A DNA stretch of 64,000 nucleotides from Achromobacter arsenitoxydans SY8 (GTDB taxonomy: Bacteria; Pseudomonadota; Gammaproteobacteria; Burkholderiales; Burkholderiaceae_B). Positions 8,180 through 15,885 of this stretch are shown here, in pieces; position 1 is the stretch's first letter; each line of letters starts with the position of its first letter. The position numbers were made by a program, and so were the translations under genes. The stretch lies in contig NZ_AGUF01000007.1 in NCBI RefSeq assembly GCF_000236785.1, positions 48,639 to 112,638 on the forward strand, read 5' to 3'. The notes beneath the pieces were generated by a model, which saw nothing but the letters and a program-made list of their open reading frames with translations, was not told where the DNA came from and ran no database searches.

Positions 8180-9592
8180 TCAGTTGACAGGCGCACAGGC
8201 GGTCTGCGAGCCCGGCGCGCTGGGTTGGGACCGCTTCCACTGGAGAGCCCGGGTCAACACCACGTAGCCCAGCCAAAGAAGCAACAGGAAAGGAAGTCCG
8301 ATGCGCAGCGTGGACGAAAATGCGTCGACGGCCATCGTGGACATTGCGATTGCAGCGATGAGGACCGCGCAACATCCCGCCGTGAGGGCCCCCAAGCGCC
8401 TGGGTTTGGAACCGTCCGCCGCCGGGACGTAACGGCCGCGCCAGTAGCGCAGGCAGGTCAGGAAGATCGCGAACCACACGCCCAGCAGACCGGTCGTCGC
8501 GACCGCGGTCGCGATGGTGTGGAACCCGTCGGCGGACCACGCGTTGACCAGGAATACCGTTAATGAAAGGCCCGCCGTCGCAATAACGGCCCGCGCAGGA
8601 CCGCTGGCGGAGGATCGGCCAAGCACGCCAGGCGCCTGCCCCGCGCGCGCCAGGCTGAACAACATTCGCGACGCGCAATACATCTGGCTGTTCAAGACAG
8701 ACAACACGGTGACCACCACCAGCACCCGGAACAGGGTGTTGGGCCACGGCATGCCGGCCAGTTCCAACAGCGTGGCAAAGGGGGGCTGAAACAGGGATAC
8801 CTTGCCGCTGTGGACCAATGCCGCCGACGCCGTGACCGCTGCAAGCGCCAGACCCACGACTGCCAACGAGGCAAGGCGCATGCCGCGCCGCAGCGCCTGG
8901 GCCGTGGCCTTCGTTTCGGCTGCCACGATGGCCAGCGACTCGATGCCGACGAAGCCCAGCACAGCAAGCAGGAATGCCTGCCAGACGCCTGAGAACGGCA
9001 CGTTCTGAATCACTAAGGAGAGATCAACCGGTGCGCGCGCCGGCATCTGGGCACCGGACACGGCGTAGTGGAAAGCCAGGCCAACAAGCGCAACAAGAGC
9101 GAGAATCTTGGCAGCGGAAAGCGCGACTTCGCAGCGCGCGAAGGATCGTGCTCCGAGCACGTTTACCGCGGCAATGCCTGCGAGCGCCGTCGCCAGCATC
9201 AGACCGGCATTGATCTGCGGCGCCCAGGCCCGGACCACCGGCGCAAGCAGAGATACTTCCGTCCCGATAATCAGGACGAATGAAATGAAGTATGCGGCGC
9301 GCACCATGAACCCCGCAGCGGGGCCCAGATGGGATTCTGCATAGGAACCGAATGCGCCGGGAGTGGGATATCTTGCGGCAAGGAGACTCAAGCAGGCCAT
9401 CAGCGCTAGCGCCACTAGCGCCCCGGCCAAATACGCCGGAACCGCTGCGAGACCAGCGGCAAACAGCGGAAATGCGCTGCCCGATACCAGGCCATAACTG
9501 ATGACAGTACCGAACGCGACCATGGACATCTGGCCACCGCTTAGGACGGCTGGCAGGCCCGCCTCTCGGAGGATAATGCTGCTGATACTCAT
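8180..9592 (-). CDS. APC-family amino-acid permease
   Basis: A 470-aa inner-membrane transporter with about 12 hydrophobic helices and the layout of the amino acid-polyamine-organocation superfamily: an N-terminal glycine-rich helix after GGQMSMVAFG, the segment RYPTPGAFGSYAESHLGP, and GFVGIESLAIVAAETK. Members import amino acids or amines by proton symport. The substrate cannot be deduced, as no enzyme gene is adjacent. A perfect inverted repeat lies just upstream of the start. Confidence 0.85.
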   Translation of the reverse strand: MSISSIILREAGLPAVLSGGQMSMVAFGTVISYGLVSGSAFPLFAAGLAAVPAYLAGALVALALMACLSLLAARYPTPGAFGSYAESHLGPAAGFMVRAAYFISFVLIIGTEVSLLAPVVRAWAPQINAGLMLATALAGIAAVNVLGARSFARCEVALSAAKILALVALVGLAFHYAVSGAQMPARAPVDLSLVIQNVPFSGVWQAFLLAVLGFVGIESLAIVAAETKATAQALRRGMRLASLAVVGLALAAVTASAALVHSGKVSLFQPPFATLLELAGMPWPNTLFRVLVVVTVLSVLNSQMYCASRMLFSLARAGQAPGVLGRSSASGPARAVIATAGLSLTVFLVNAWSADGFHTIATAVATTGLLGVWFAIFLTCLRYWRGRYVPAADGSKPRRLGALTAGCCAVLIAAIAMSTMAVDAFSSTLRIGLPFLLLLWLGYVVLTRALQWKRSQPSAPGSQTACAPVN

Positions 9593-9618
9593 CGCTTCTT
9601 TGGACTCTGGAGGCCGGC

Positions 9619-9642
9619 GTGATCTTCAATGCTGAAGATCAC
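9619..9642. promoter_or_regulatory. Perfect inverted repeat upstream of the permease gene
   Basis: The arms 9619-9628 (GTGATCTTCA) and 9633-9642 are exact inverted copies separated by 4 nt. The repeat is 26 nt before the permease start. The dyad could be a regulator binding site or a hairpin in the permease leader. No regulator gene is adjacent. Confidence 0.5.
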
Positions 9643-10057
9643 GTGTTTCATCGAATTTCCGCAGACGGCCACGATCTCACCGTGGCGCAACTGTAGATGT
9701 CCGGACACCGCGCGTATGTAGAAAGATTACGAATAGCGCTTACCAAACAACGTTCAAATAGAAGCGGGAAACATCAAGCGAGAGATCCCGATGTTTGCTC
9801 TTTCGGAACATGCATATTTGTGATCGGCAGCATCGGGACAATTGCTCCAGGCCAGCGCTGCGCACGGTAAGGCAAGGCAAGCCGCGACCGACATATTTGA
9901 AATATTTATTGAGTGCGCGTGCGGCAAATGGGGACGCGCTGAGAACTGAGGACGGTGAAGCCCCGAGGATGGATCAGTGATCCAGAGCGCCGGGCCGACC
10001 GAGAGCGGGACGAACGATGCGTTGAAGGCTGATCTCCAGCCCGTTGCCGAAAACGCC
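9643..10057. other. Intergenic stretch without a supported gene
   Basis: Between the permease dyad and the first hairpin repeat no open frame looks coding. A 103-codon minus-strand frame (9754-10065) lacks family features and consistent third-position GC, so it is not annotated. The stretch is more AT-rich than the rest of the window and borders the accessory pocket. Confidence 0.5.
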
Positions 10058-10125
10058 AAAAACACAAAGGCCGTTAGTGAACATGGTCACTAACGGCCTT
10101 TGGATGGATTGGCCAGGGCGGCGCG
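10058..10125 (-). repeat. Copy A of a 68-bp repeat carrying a tRNA-Pro-type terminator
   Basis: This 68-bp segment is identical to 11297-11364. It contains a perfect 15-bp hairpin (10066-10101, 6-nt loop) that, read on the minus strand, is followed by a T-rich run and so looks like an intrinsic terminator. The hairpin matches the terminator just downstream of tRNA-Pro at 11486-11521 in its arms but not in its loop. The bases on the tRNA side (TTGGCCAGGGCGG) resemble a mutated tRNA-Pro 3' end (TTGGTCGGGGCGG), suggesting descent from the tRNA locus. Confidence 0.85.
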
Positions 10126-10139
10126 ATTGCCGTATCAGG

Positions 10140-10682
10140 TCAAGGCGTTAGCCCATAGAACTTCATCGGCTGGCAGTCGCGATGCACTTCCTGCGTATGC
10201 AAATAGCGCTTCAAGCACTCGATGTTCTTCCTAACCCGCGTTGCTTCTTCCGGCGACAGGGAGTGAAGTATCTCGTCTGCAGCCAGTGCGGATTGATACT
10301 GTCCCATCGCGTTGTTCATGTCGCCATTGACCCCAAGCTGTGTGCCCCCACGCTGCCCCCGAATTTCCCCCAACATCTTTAAGTTAGACGTGACATATTC
10401 ATCCAAGACATGCGGGCCAGGATAGCGAATGGCACTTTCACCAAACGACTTAGCAGCGGCGGACCAGTATTTGCGCTGCTTGTATCTCGTGCCCTCTTGA
10501 AAGAAAAATTCGGCAACTTTTCTGTCTCTCCCTTCCGGATTGTCCTGAAGCCATTTGGCAACAGCCTCGGGGCTAGACAACTGTTGCTGGGTCAAGAATT
10601 CGTCTGCAAATGAGCTGCCGCAAAGGCCCAATGCGAAGATAAAACTAAGCCACAACTTTGACAGTACCGACCGTTTTCCCAT
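10140..10682 (-). CDS. Exported hypothetical protein, helical-repeat-like
   Basis: A 180-aa protein starting at the second of two adjacent ATGs; AGGAG lies 5 nt before that one and only 2 nt before the first. A signal peptide runs to about GSSFADEF. The mature part looks all-helical, with segments such as FFFQEGTRYKQRKYWSAAAKSFGES that recall tetratricopeptide-type repeats, and a C-terminal cysteine pair (IECLKRYLHTQEVHRDC). No family is recognised. A truncated relative of its C-terminus lies at 11371-11463. Composition is less GC-rich than nearby core genes, in keeping with acquisition. Confidence 0.65.
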   Translation of the reverse strand: MGKRSVLSKLWLSFIFALGLCGSSFADEFLTQQQLSSPEAVAKWLQDNPEGRDRKVAEFFFQEGTRYKQRKYWSAAAKSFGESAIRYPGPHVLDEYVTSNLKMLGEIRGQRGGTQLGVNGDMNNAMGQYQSALAADEILHSLSPEEATRVRKNIECLKRYLHTQEVHRDCQPMKFYGLTP

Positions 10683-10700
10683 CATTGCTCCTGCACAGAA

Positions 10701-10844
10701 TCAGATACCGATAAAGCTCTGTCCACCAGGTTTGTTGGACAGCCCCGAACCTGTGCCGCTGCCGATGGCCGTGCCCATATAGGTCGCTGCAACCGTCACC
10801 GCGCCGCTGCCGGCGCCTATTGGACCGTTACCGCCCCCACCTCC
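10701..10844 (-). pseudogene. Gly/Ser-rich C-terminal gene remnant
   Basis: A minus-strand frame of 47 codons, opened by an in-frame stop and with no start or ribosome site, ends 18 nt before the exported-protein gene. It reads GAGSGAVTVAATYMGTAIG and ends PGGQSFIGI, compositionally like the tail of a larger secreted or surface protein. It is read as debris of a lost gene. The parent family is not recognised. Confidence 0.35.
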
Positions 10845-10895
10845 TCACAGGCTCGTAACGTCAGTTCTCTCGTTATTCTTCCTTTAACAAAAAAT

Positions 10896-11108
10896 TCATT
10901 CATCCACCCAATCCCCGACGACAATCGACACGGTAAGCAGCAGCGTGAAAACGATGGGATTGAGCTGTCTCGTCCAGTTCTTGCCCTGAATTTTTCTGAG
11001 TATCTGATGCCCCCCGAAAATAATGACCGCAACAACTAGGTTGATTGCAAGCACAGACCAAAACTCGGAGGCCGTACGTAAAGACCATTGCACGCCAAGA
11101 AGCTCCAT
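10896..11108 (-). CDS. Small two-helix membrane protein
   Basis: A 70-aa protein starting with ATG at 11108, with GGAGAAAG as a good ribosome site 2-9 nt before it. Two hydrophobic segments are visible, one near WSVLAINLVVAVIIFGG and one near PIVFTLLLTVSIVVGDW, joined by a basic loop (ILRKIQGKNWTR). No family is recognised. The size and topology would suit an orphan immunity protein of a contact-dependent toxin, but no toxin gene is present, so this is only a guess. Confidence 0.55.
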   Translation of the reverse strand: MELLGVQWSLRTASEFWSVLAINLVVAVIIFGGHQILRKIQGKNWTRQLNPIVFTLLLTVSIVVGDWVDE

Positions 11109-11296
11109 CACTTTCTCCGTTCATCGTTGCGCACCCATGATCCACACGCATGGCGCGTCTCATGCAGAAGCCAAACCATATAGTGTTTTGTAAAGCCGTT
11201 CTGACAAATGGCTGACTATCAATGAAGTTCGAAGAAGGGCCCACCTGCTCCCCGTGATTAGTACGAAATCCACGGAGCCCGCCACCGGCAGCTCCA

Positions 11297-11364
11297 AAAA
11301 ACACAAAGGCCGTTAGTGAACATGGTCACTAACGGCCTTTGGATGGATTGGCCAGGGCGGCGCG
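11297..11364 (-). repeat. Copy B of the 68-bp terminator repeat
   Basis: Identical over 68 bp to 10058-10125, including the 36-nt hairpin (11305-11340) and the degenerate tRNA-Pro-like end. Similarity to copy A continues beyond the identical core into the fragment of the exported-protein gene family, so the duplicated unit was a gene 3' end plus terminator. Confidence 0.85.
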
Positions 11365-11370
11365 CTTCTG

Positions 11371-11463
11371 GCAAGCATTCGCGATGCACTTCCTGCGTCT
11401 GCAAATAGCTCTTCAAGCACTCAACGTTCTTCCTAATACTCCGCTCCAACAGCCGCTCATCCG
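11371..11463 (-). pseudogene. Truncated paralogue of the exported protein at 10140-10682
   Basis: On the minus strand this frame reads SIRKNVECLKSYLQTQEVHR, against RVRKNIECLKRYLHTQEVHR in the intact gene, so it is the last ~30 codons of a second family member. The final codons differ (the intact gene's KFYGLTP end is missing) and the 5' part is gone; the fragment begins almost at the tRNA-Pro terminator. It is a remnant of tandem duplication or insertion at the tRNA. Confidence 0.75.
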
Positions 11464-11485
11464 CCCCGCATTGCGCACAAATTGA

Positions 11486-11521
11486 AAAGGCCGTTAGTGA
11501 TCAGTATCACTAACGGCCTTT
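11486..11521 (-). terminator. Intrinsic terminator of tRNA-Pro
   Basis: A 16-bp stem with a 4-nt loop, followed by a short T run on the minus strand, beginning 8 nt after the CCA end of tRNA-Pro. The arms are the same as in repeats A and B. Confidence 0.85.
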
Positions 11522-11528
11522 GACTTAT

Positions 11529-11605
11529 TGGTCGGGGCGGTGGGATTCGAACTCACGACCCTCTGCTCCCAAAGCAGATGCGCTACCAGGCTGCGCTACG
11601 CCCCG
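11529..11605 (-). tRNA. tRNA-Pro (anticodon TGG)
   Basis: A 77-nt cloverleaf on the minus strand with acceptor CGGGGCG/CGCCCCG, D-arm AGCGCAGCCTGGTAGCGC, anticodon loop around TTTGGGA with TGG, T-loop GTTCGAATC, and an encoded CCA end. The 3' side borders the accessory pocket, and tRNA 3' ends are common integration points. Confidence 0.95.
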
Positions 11606-11660
11606 AAGGGTGGGAACTATACCAGAATCCGGGCGAAAGCCGCGAAAGATTGTTTAGGGA

Positions 11661-12437
11661 TCAGCCGAAGCGGCCCGTGATGTAGTCTTCCGTTTCCTTG
11701 CGCGAGGGCTTCACGAAGATCTGGTCGGTCTGGCCGAATTCCATCAGTTCACCCAGATACATGTACGCCGTGAAGTCCGAGCAGCGCGCCGCCTGTTGCA
11801 TGTTGTGCGTCACGATGACGACGGTGTAGTCGTTCTTCAGTTCGGCGATCAGCTCTTCGATCTTGGCCGTGGAAATCGGGTCCAGCGCCGAGCACGGTTC
11901 ATCCAGCAGCAGCACTTCCGGCTTGATCGCGACGCCGCGGGCGATGCACAGGCGCTGTTGCTGGCCGCCGGACAGGCTGTTGCCGTTCTGGTGCAGCTTG
12001 TCCTTCACTTCGTTCCACAGCGCCGCCTTGCTCAGGGCCCATTCCACGCGCTCGTCCATCTCGCCTTTGGACAGGCGCTCGAACAGGCGCACGCCGAAGG
12101 CGATGTTGTCGTAGATGCTCATGGGGAACGGCGTGGGCTTCTGGAAGACCATGCCGATCTTGGCGCGGATCAGGGAGATGTCGGTCTTGGCCGTCAGCAG
12201 GTTCTCGCCGTCCAGGATGATTTCGCCCTCGGCGCGCTGGCCGGGGTACAGCTCGAACATGCGGTTGAACGTGCGCAGCAGCGTCGACTTGCCGCAGCCC
12301 GACGGGCCGATGAAGGCGGTGACCTTCTTCTCCTGGATCGACATGTTCACGTTGCGGATCGCGTGGAACTTGCCGTAGTAGAAGTTCAGGTTCTTGACCT
12401 CGATCTTGTTCTTGACGGCGGTAGCGGTGTTTTCCAT
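11661..12437 (-). CDS. pstB: Phosphate ABC transporter ATP-binding protein
   Basis: A 258-aa ATPase that powers high-affinity phosphate import with PstA and PstC at the inner membrane. It has Walker [10 protein letters not shown] (residues 44-52), the ABC signature [10 protein letters not shown], and Walker [13 protein letters not shown]. The start at 12437 ([10 protein letters not shown]) gives normal PstB length; the frame is open further upstream without coding features. It is the last pst gene. No phoU follows; instead tRNA-Pro and the accessory pocket lie downstream. Confidence 0.97.
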   Translation of the reverse strand: MENTATAVKNKIEVKNLNFYYGKFHAIRNVNMSIQEKKVTAFIGPSGCGKSTLLRTFNRMFELYPGQRAEGEIILDGENLLTAKTDISLIRAKIGMVFQKPTPFPMSIYDNIAFGVRLFERLSKGEMDERVEWALSKAALWNEVKDKLHQNGNSLSGGQQQRLCIARGVAIKPEVLLLDEPCSALDPISTAKIEELIAELKNDYTVVIVTHNMQQAARCSDFTAYMYLGELMEFGQTDQIFVKPSRKETEDYITGRFG

Positions 12438-12490
12438 TGGGTTTCCCTTGGCTCCGGCGCGACCAGCGCGCCGGCAAAGCGATCTTTTCT

Positions 12491-13345
12491 TTACTTGCGG
12501 AACATGTTGCGGGCAATGATGTTGATGCCCAGCACCAGCAACGTAATCAGCGTGGCGCCGGCCCAGGCCAGGTTGTTCCAGTCCTTGAAGGGGCTGGCGG
12601 CGTATTGGTAGATGACGACCGGCAGGTTGGCCATCGGCGCGTTCATGTTCCAGGACATGAACTGGTTGGACAGCGCTGTGAACAGCAGCGGCGCGGTTTC
12701 GCCAGAAATCCGGGCGATCGCCAGCAGCACGCCGGTGATGATGCCGGACTTGGCGGCGCGATAGCACACCAGGGTGATCATGCGCCATTTCGGGCAGCCC
12801 AGCGCGGCCGCGGCCTCGCGCAGGCTGTTGGGCACCAGCATCAGCATGTTGTCGGTGGTGCGCACCACCACCGGAATCACCAGGATGGACAGCGCGACCG
12901 CGCCGGCCCAGCCGGAGTAATGCCCGACCTGCGCCACGTACACGGCGTAGATGAACAGACCGATGATGATGGACGGCGCCGAGAGCAGCACGTCGTTCAG
13001 GAAGCGCGTAGCCGGCGCCAGCCAGCCGCGGTGGCCGTATTCGGCCAGGTAGGTGCCGGCCAGGATGCCGACCGGCGTGCCGATAAGCGTGCCCACGCCC
13101 GCCATCATCACACTGCCGACGATGGCGTTGATCAGGCCCCCGCCCTGTCCCGGCGGCGGCGTGATTTCGGTGAAGAGCGTGTACGACAGCGCCGGCGCAC
13201 CCTTCATCAGCAGCGTCAGAATGATCCAGAACAGCCAGAACAGGCCGAACGCCAGCGTTCCCATCGAAATGGCGAGCATGACGCGGTTGACCGCGCGGCG
13301 CCGGCGATAGATGCCGTTCTGCATGTTGAGTACGGATTCAGCCAT
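12491..13345 (-). CDS. pstA: Phosphate ABC transporter permease PstA
   Basis: A 284-aa inner-membrane protein with about six helices. The cytoplasmic coupling loop that contacts PstB is seen as [18 protein letters not shown], with [10 protein letters not shown] typical of PstA. It forms the channel with PstC, whose gene ends 26 nt upstream. Confidence 0.96.
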   Translation of the reverse strand: MAESVLNMQNGIYRRRRAVNRVMLAISMGTLAFGLFWLFWIILTLLMKGAPALSYTLFTEITPPPGQGGGLINAIVGSVMMAGVGTLIGTPVGILAGTYLAEYGHRGWLAPATRFLNDVLLSAPSIIIGLFIYAVYVAQVGHYSGWAGAVALSILVIPVVVRTTDNMLMLVPNSLREAAAALGCPKWRMITLVCYRAAKSGIITGVLLAIARISGETAPLLFTALSNQFMSWNMNAPMANLPVVIYQYAASPFKDWNNLAWAGATLITLLVLGINIIARNMFRK

Positions 13346-13371
13346 GGTCTTTTCCTTGTGCTCCGGGCGCG

Positions 13372-14388
13372 TCAGGTTTTCTTGCCTTCACCCGCGGACA
13401 GGCGAACCAGCAGCGCCTTGGCCAGGGCCAGCACAATCGTCGTGATGAGGAACAGGATCAGACCCAGCTCCAGCAGCGCGGCCTTCTGTATGCCGCCTGC
13501 CTCATTGAATTCGTTGGCGAGCGCCGAGGCGATCGAGTTGCCCGGGGAAAACAGCGAGCCGGACCACTTGAACGCGTTGCCGATCACGAAAGTCACGGCC
13601 ATGGTCTCGCCCAGGGCGCGGCCCAGGCCGAGCATGATGCCGCCGATGACGCCCGACTTGGTAAAGGGCAGCACCACGCGCCACATCACTTCCCAGGTGG
13701 TGCTGCCGAGGCCGTAAGCCGATTCCTTCAGCATCGCGGGCACCAGCTCGAACACGTCGCGCATCACGGCCGCGATGAACGGGATGATCATGATCGACAG
13801 GATCAGGCCGGCGGTGAAGATGCCGATGCCGAATGGCGGCCCCGCGAACAGTCCGCCAATGATGGGCACGCTGCCCAGCGTGGCGATCAGGAAGGGCTGC
13901 ACGTACTGCTGGAACACCGGCACGAAGACGAACAGGCCCCACATGCCGTAGATGATGGACGGAATGGCCGCCAGCATTTCGACGGCGGTGCCCAGCGGGC
14001 GGCGCAGCCAGGTCGGCGACAGTTCGGTCAGGAAGATGGCGATCCCGAAGGACACCGGGACGGCGATGATCAGGGCGATAGCCGAAGTCAGCAGCGTGCC
14101 GATGATCGGCACCACGGCGCCGTAATTGGAATTGACGGGATCCCAATCGTTGAGCCACAGGAACGACAGGCCATATTTGGCCAGCGATTCGCGGCTGCCG
14201 TAGATCAGGGAGACAAGGATTGCCGCCAGCAGTATGAACACCAGGAAGGCGAACGTGCGGGTCAGATTCTTGAACAGCGCATCCATCAGCGCGTTTTTGT
14301 TTTGCTTCATAGGCGAAGGCGTGCCGGTAGTCACGGAATCCGCCACGCTGGGCGGAAGCGGCACACTATTATCCATTACCGCGCTCAT
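13372..14388 (-). CDS. pstC: Phosphate ABC transporter permease PstC
   Basis: A 338-aa inner-membrane permease with about six helices, the coupling loop [18 protein letters not shown] and the family segment [16 protein letters not shown]. It pairs with PstA. It lies about 100 nt after pstS and 26 nt before pstA. Confidence 0.96.
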   Translation of the reverse strand: MSAVMDNSVPLPPSVADSVTTGTPSPMKQNKNALMDALFKNLTRTFAFLVFILLAAILVSLIYGSRESLAKYGLSFLWLNDWDPVNSNYGAVVPIIGTLLTSAIALIIAVPVSFGIAIFLTELSPTWLRRPLGTAVEMLAAIPSIIYGMWGLFVFVPVFQQYVQPFLIATLGSVPIIGGLFAGPPFGIGIFTAGLILSIMIIPFIAAVMRDVFELVPAMLKESAYGLGSTTWEVMWRVVLPFTKSGVIGGIMLGLGRALGETMAVTFVIGNAFKWSGSLFSPGNSIASALANEFNEAGGIQKAALLELGLILFLITTIVLALAKALLVRLSAGEGKKT

Positions 14389-14489
14389 GGATGGACTTTC
14401 CTTAGGAAACCTGGGGGAACAACAGGTAGGTCATGATGCAGGCGGCGGCCCCGTCCGCCACTGGGCGTCGGGGGCCGCACGATCCCGCT

Positions 14490-15530
14490 TTACTTCCAGA
14501 CAGCCTTGCCGTCTGCGGACTTCACTTCGCCCCAAGCGGCGCGGATTTCCTTGGTCACAGCTTCCGGCAGCGGCACGTAGTCCATGGCTTCAGCCGACTT
14601 GGCGCCGTTCTTGAACGTCCAGTCGAAGAAGTCCAGGACCGCCTTGCCCTGAACCGGCTTGTCTTGCGACTTGTGGATCAGGATGAAGGTGGCGGCGGTG
14701 ACGGGCCACGAATCGGCGCCCGGCTCGTCGGTCAGGACCACGCCCATGCCCGGCGCGCTCTTCCAGTCGGCGTTGGCTGCCGCGGCGGCGAATGCCTTCT
14801 GCTCGGGCTGGACGAACTTGCCGTCCTTGTTCTGCAGTTGCGTCCAGGCCAGCTTGTTCTGCTTGGCGTAGGCGTATTCGACGTAGCCGATCGAGTTCTT
14901 CAGCTGGCCGACGTAGGCGGCGACGCCTTCGTTGCCCTTGCCGCCCTGGCCGGTGGGCCACTTGACGGCCTTGCCTTCACCGACTTGCGACTTCCAGTCA
15001 GGCGACACCTTGGACAGGTAGTTCGTCCAGCCGAAGGTGGTGCCCGAGCCGTCCGAGCGGTGCACGACGATGATGTCGGCGGCCGGCAGCTTGACGTCGG
15101 GGTTCAGCGCCTTGATGGCGGCGTCGTCCCACTTCTTGATCTTGCCCAGGAAGATGTCGGCCAGGACCTTGCCCGACAGCTTCAGCTTGCCCGGCTCGAC
15201 GCCGTCGATATTCACCACGGCCACGGTGCCGCCGATCACGGCGGGGAACTGCAGGAGGCCGTGCTTTTCCAGGTCGGCTGCCTTCATCGGGTCATCCGAG
15301 GCGCCGAAGTCGACCGTCTTGGCGATGATCTGCTGCTGGCCGCCGCCCGAACCGATGGACTGGTAGTTCACCGCGCTGTTGGTCGCGGCCTTGTAGTCGG
15401 ACGCCCACTTGGCGTAGATCGGGTACGGGAACGACGCACCGGCGCCGGTAACATCGGCGGCCTGGACGGCAAACACGGCGGCGCTCAGCGCGACGCCCAG
15501 GGAAACTTGCTTGAAGACACGTTTGAACAT
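14490..15530 (-). CDS. pstS: Periplasmic phosphate-binding protein PstS
   Basis: A 346-aa exported protein that captures phosphate for PstCAB. A signal peptide ends near VFAVQAADVTGAG; the phosphate-contact motifs GAGASFPYP, SIGSGGGQQQI and RSDGSGTTFGWTNYL are all present. It is the first gene of the pst operon and is preceded by a Pho box, so PhoB control under phosphate starvation is expected. Confidence 0.97.
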   Translation of the reverse strand: MFKRVFKQVSLGVALSAAVFAVQAADVTGAGASFPYPIYAKWASDYKAATNSAVNYQSIGSGGGQQQIIAKTVDFGASDDPMKAADLEKHGLLQFPAVIGGTVAVVNIDGVEPGKLKLSGKVLADIFLGKIKKWDDAAIKALNPDVKLPAADIIVVHRSDGSGTTFGWTNYLSKVSPDWKSQVGEGKAVKWPTGQGGKGNEGVAAYVGQLKNSIGYVEYAYAKQNKLAWTQLQNKDGKFVQPEQKAFAAAAANADWKSAPGMGVVLTDEPGADSWPVTAATFILIHKSQDKPVQGKAVLDFFDWTFKNGAKSAEAMDYVPLPEAVTKEIRAAWGEVKSADGKAVWK

Positions 15531-15620
15531 CTGGGTTCCTTCTGTGCTCGTTAGAGGAGTCTTTGGCAGGCTTTGGTTACTGCCTGTCTTTCAGCGACCC
15601 TCGCATCTTAGAAGCCCAAC

Positions 15621-15638
15621 GTGACAGGATAGTGACAG
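15621..15638 (-). promoter_or_regulatory. Pho box upstream of pstS
   Basis: Read on the minus strand, CTGTCACTATCCTGTCAC is two CTGTCAC direct repeats with an 11-bp period, matching the PhoB site of 7+4+7 bp. A candidate -10 (TAAGAT) lies about 12 nt further toward pstS, and the box is about 90 nt before the start codon. This is the expected architecture of a PhoB-activated promoter. Confidence 0.85.
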
Positions 15639-15885
15639 TCATATTCCTAGGGCATATCCCCCCCGAAGTGCTGCGCGCTTCACCCCCAGGGGGGCGCCGG
15701 TGACGGACCGGCGGAGCCGGATCCGCGCGGTCTGGCTTGGGAGGGAGTGCCTCGAAGGCTGTCGTTTGCCGGTGGCGGGTTAGCGGGGACGGATAATTTT
15801 GGCGCGATTATTCTCGCCCTGAATGCGATTCGCCTCCGTTGCAGGAGGCGAATATTTGGGGGCGGATCTAGCCTCTGCCTGGGCG

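Noticed and set aside
9754-10065. 103-codon frame in the gap beside the accessory pocket
   Set aside because: No ribosome site, no GC-rich wobble pattern and overlap with the hairpin repeat; considered non-coding.
10900-11304. 134-codon minus-strand frame overlapping the small membrane protein gene
   Set aside because: The shorter frame (10896-11108) has a strong ribosome site and clear membrane helices; the long one has neither.
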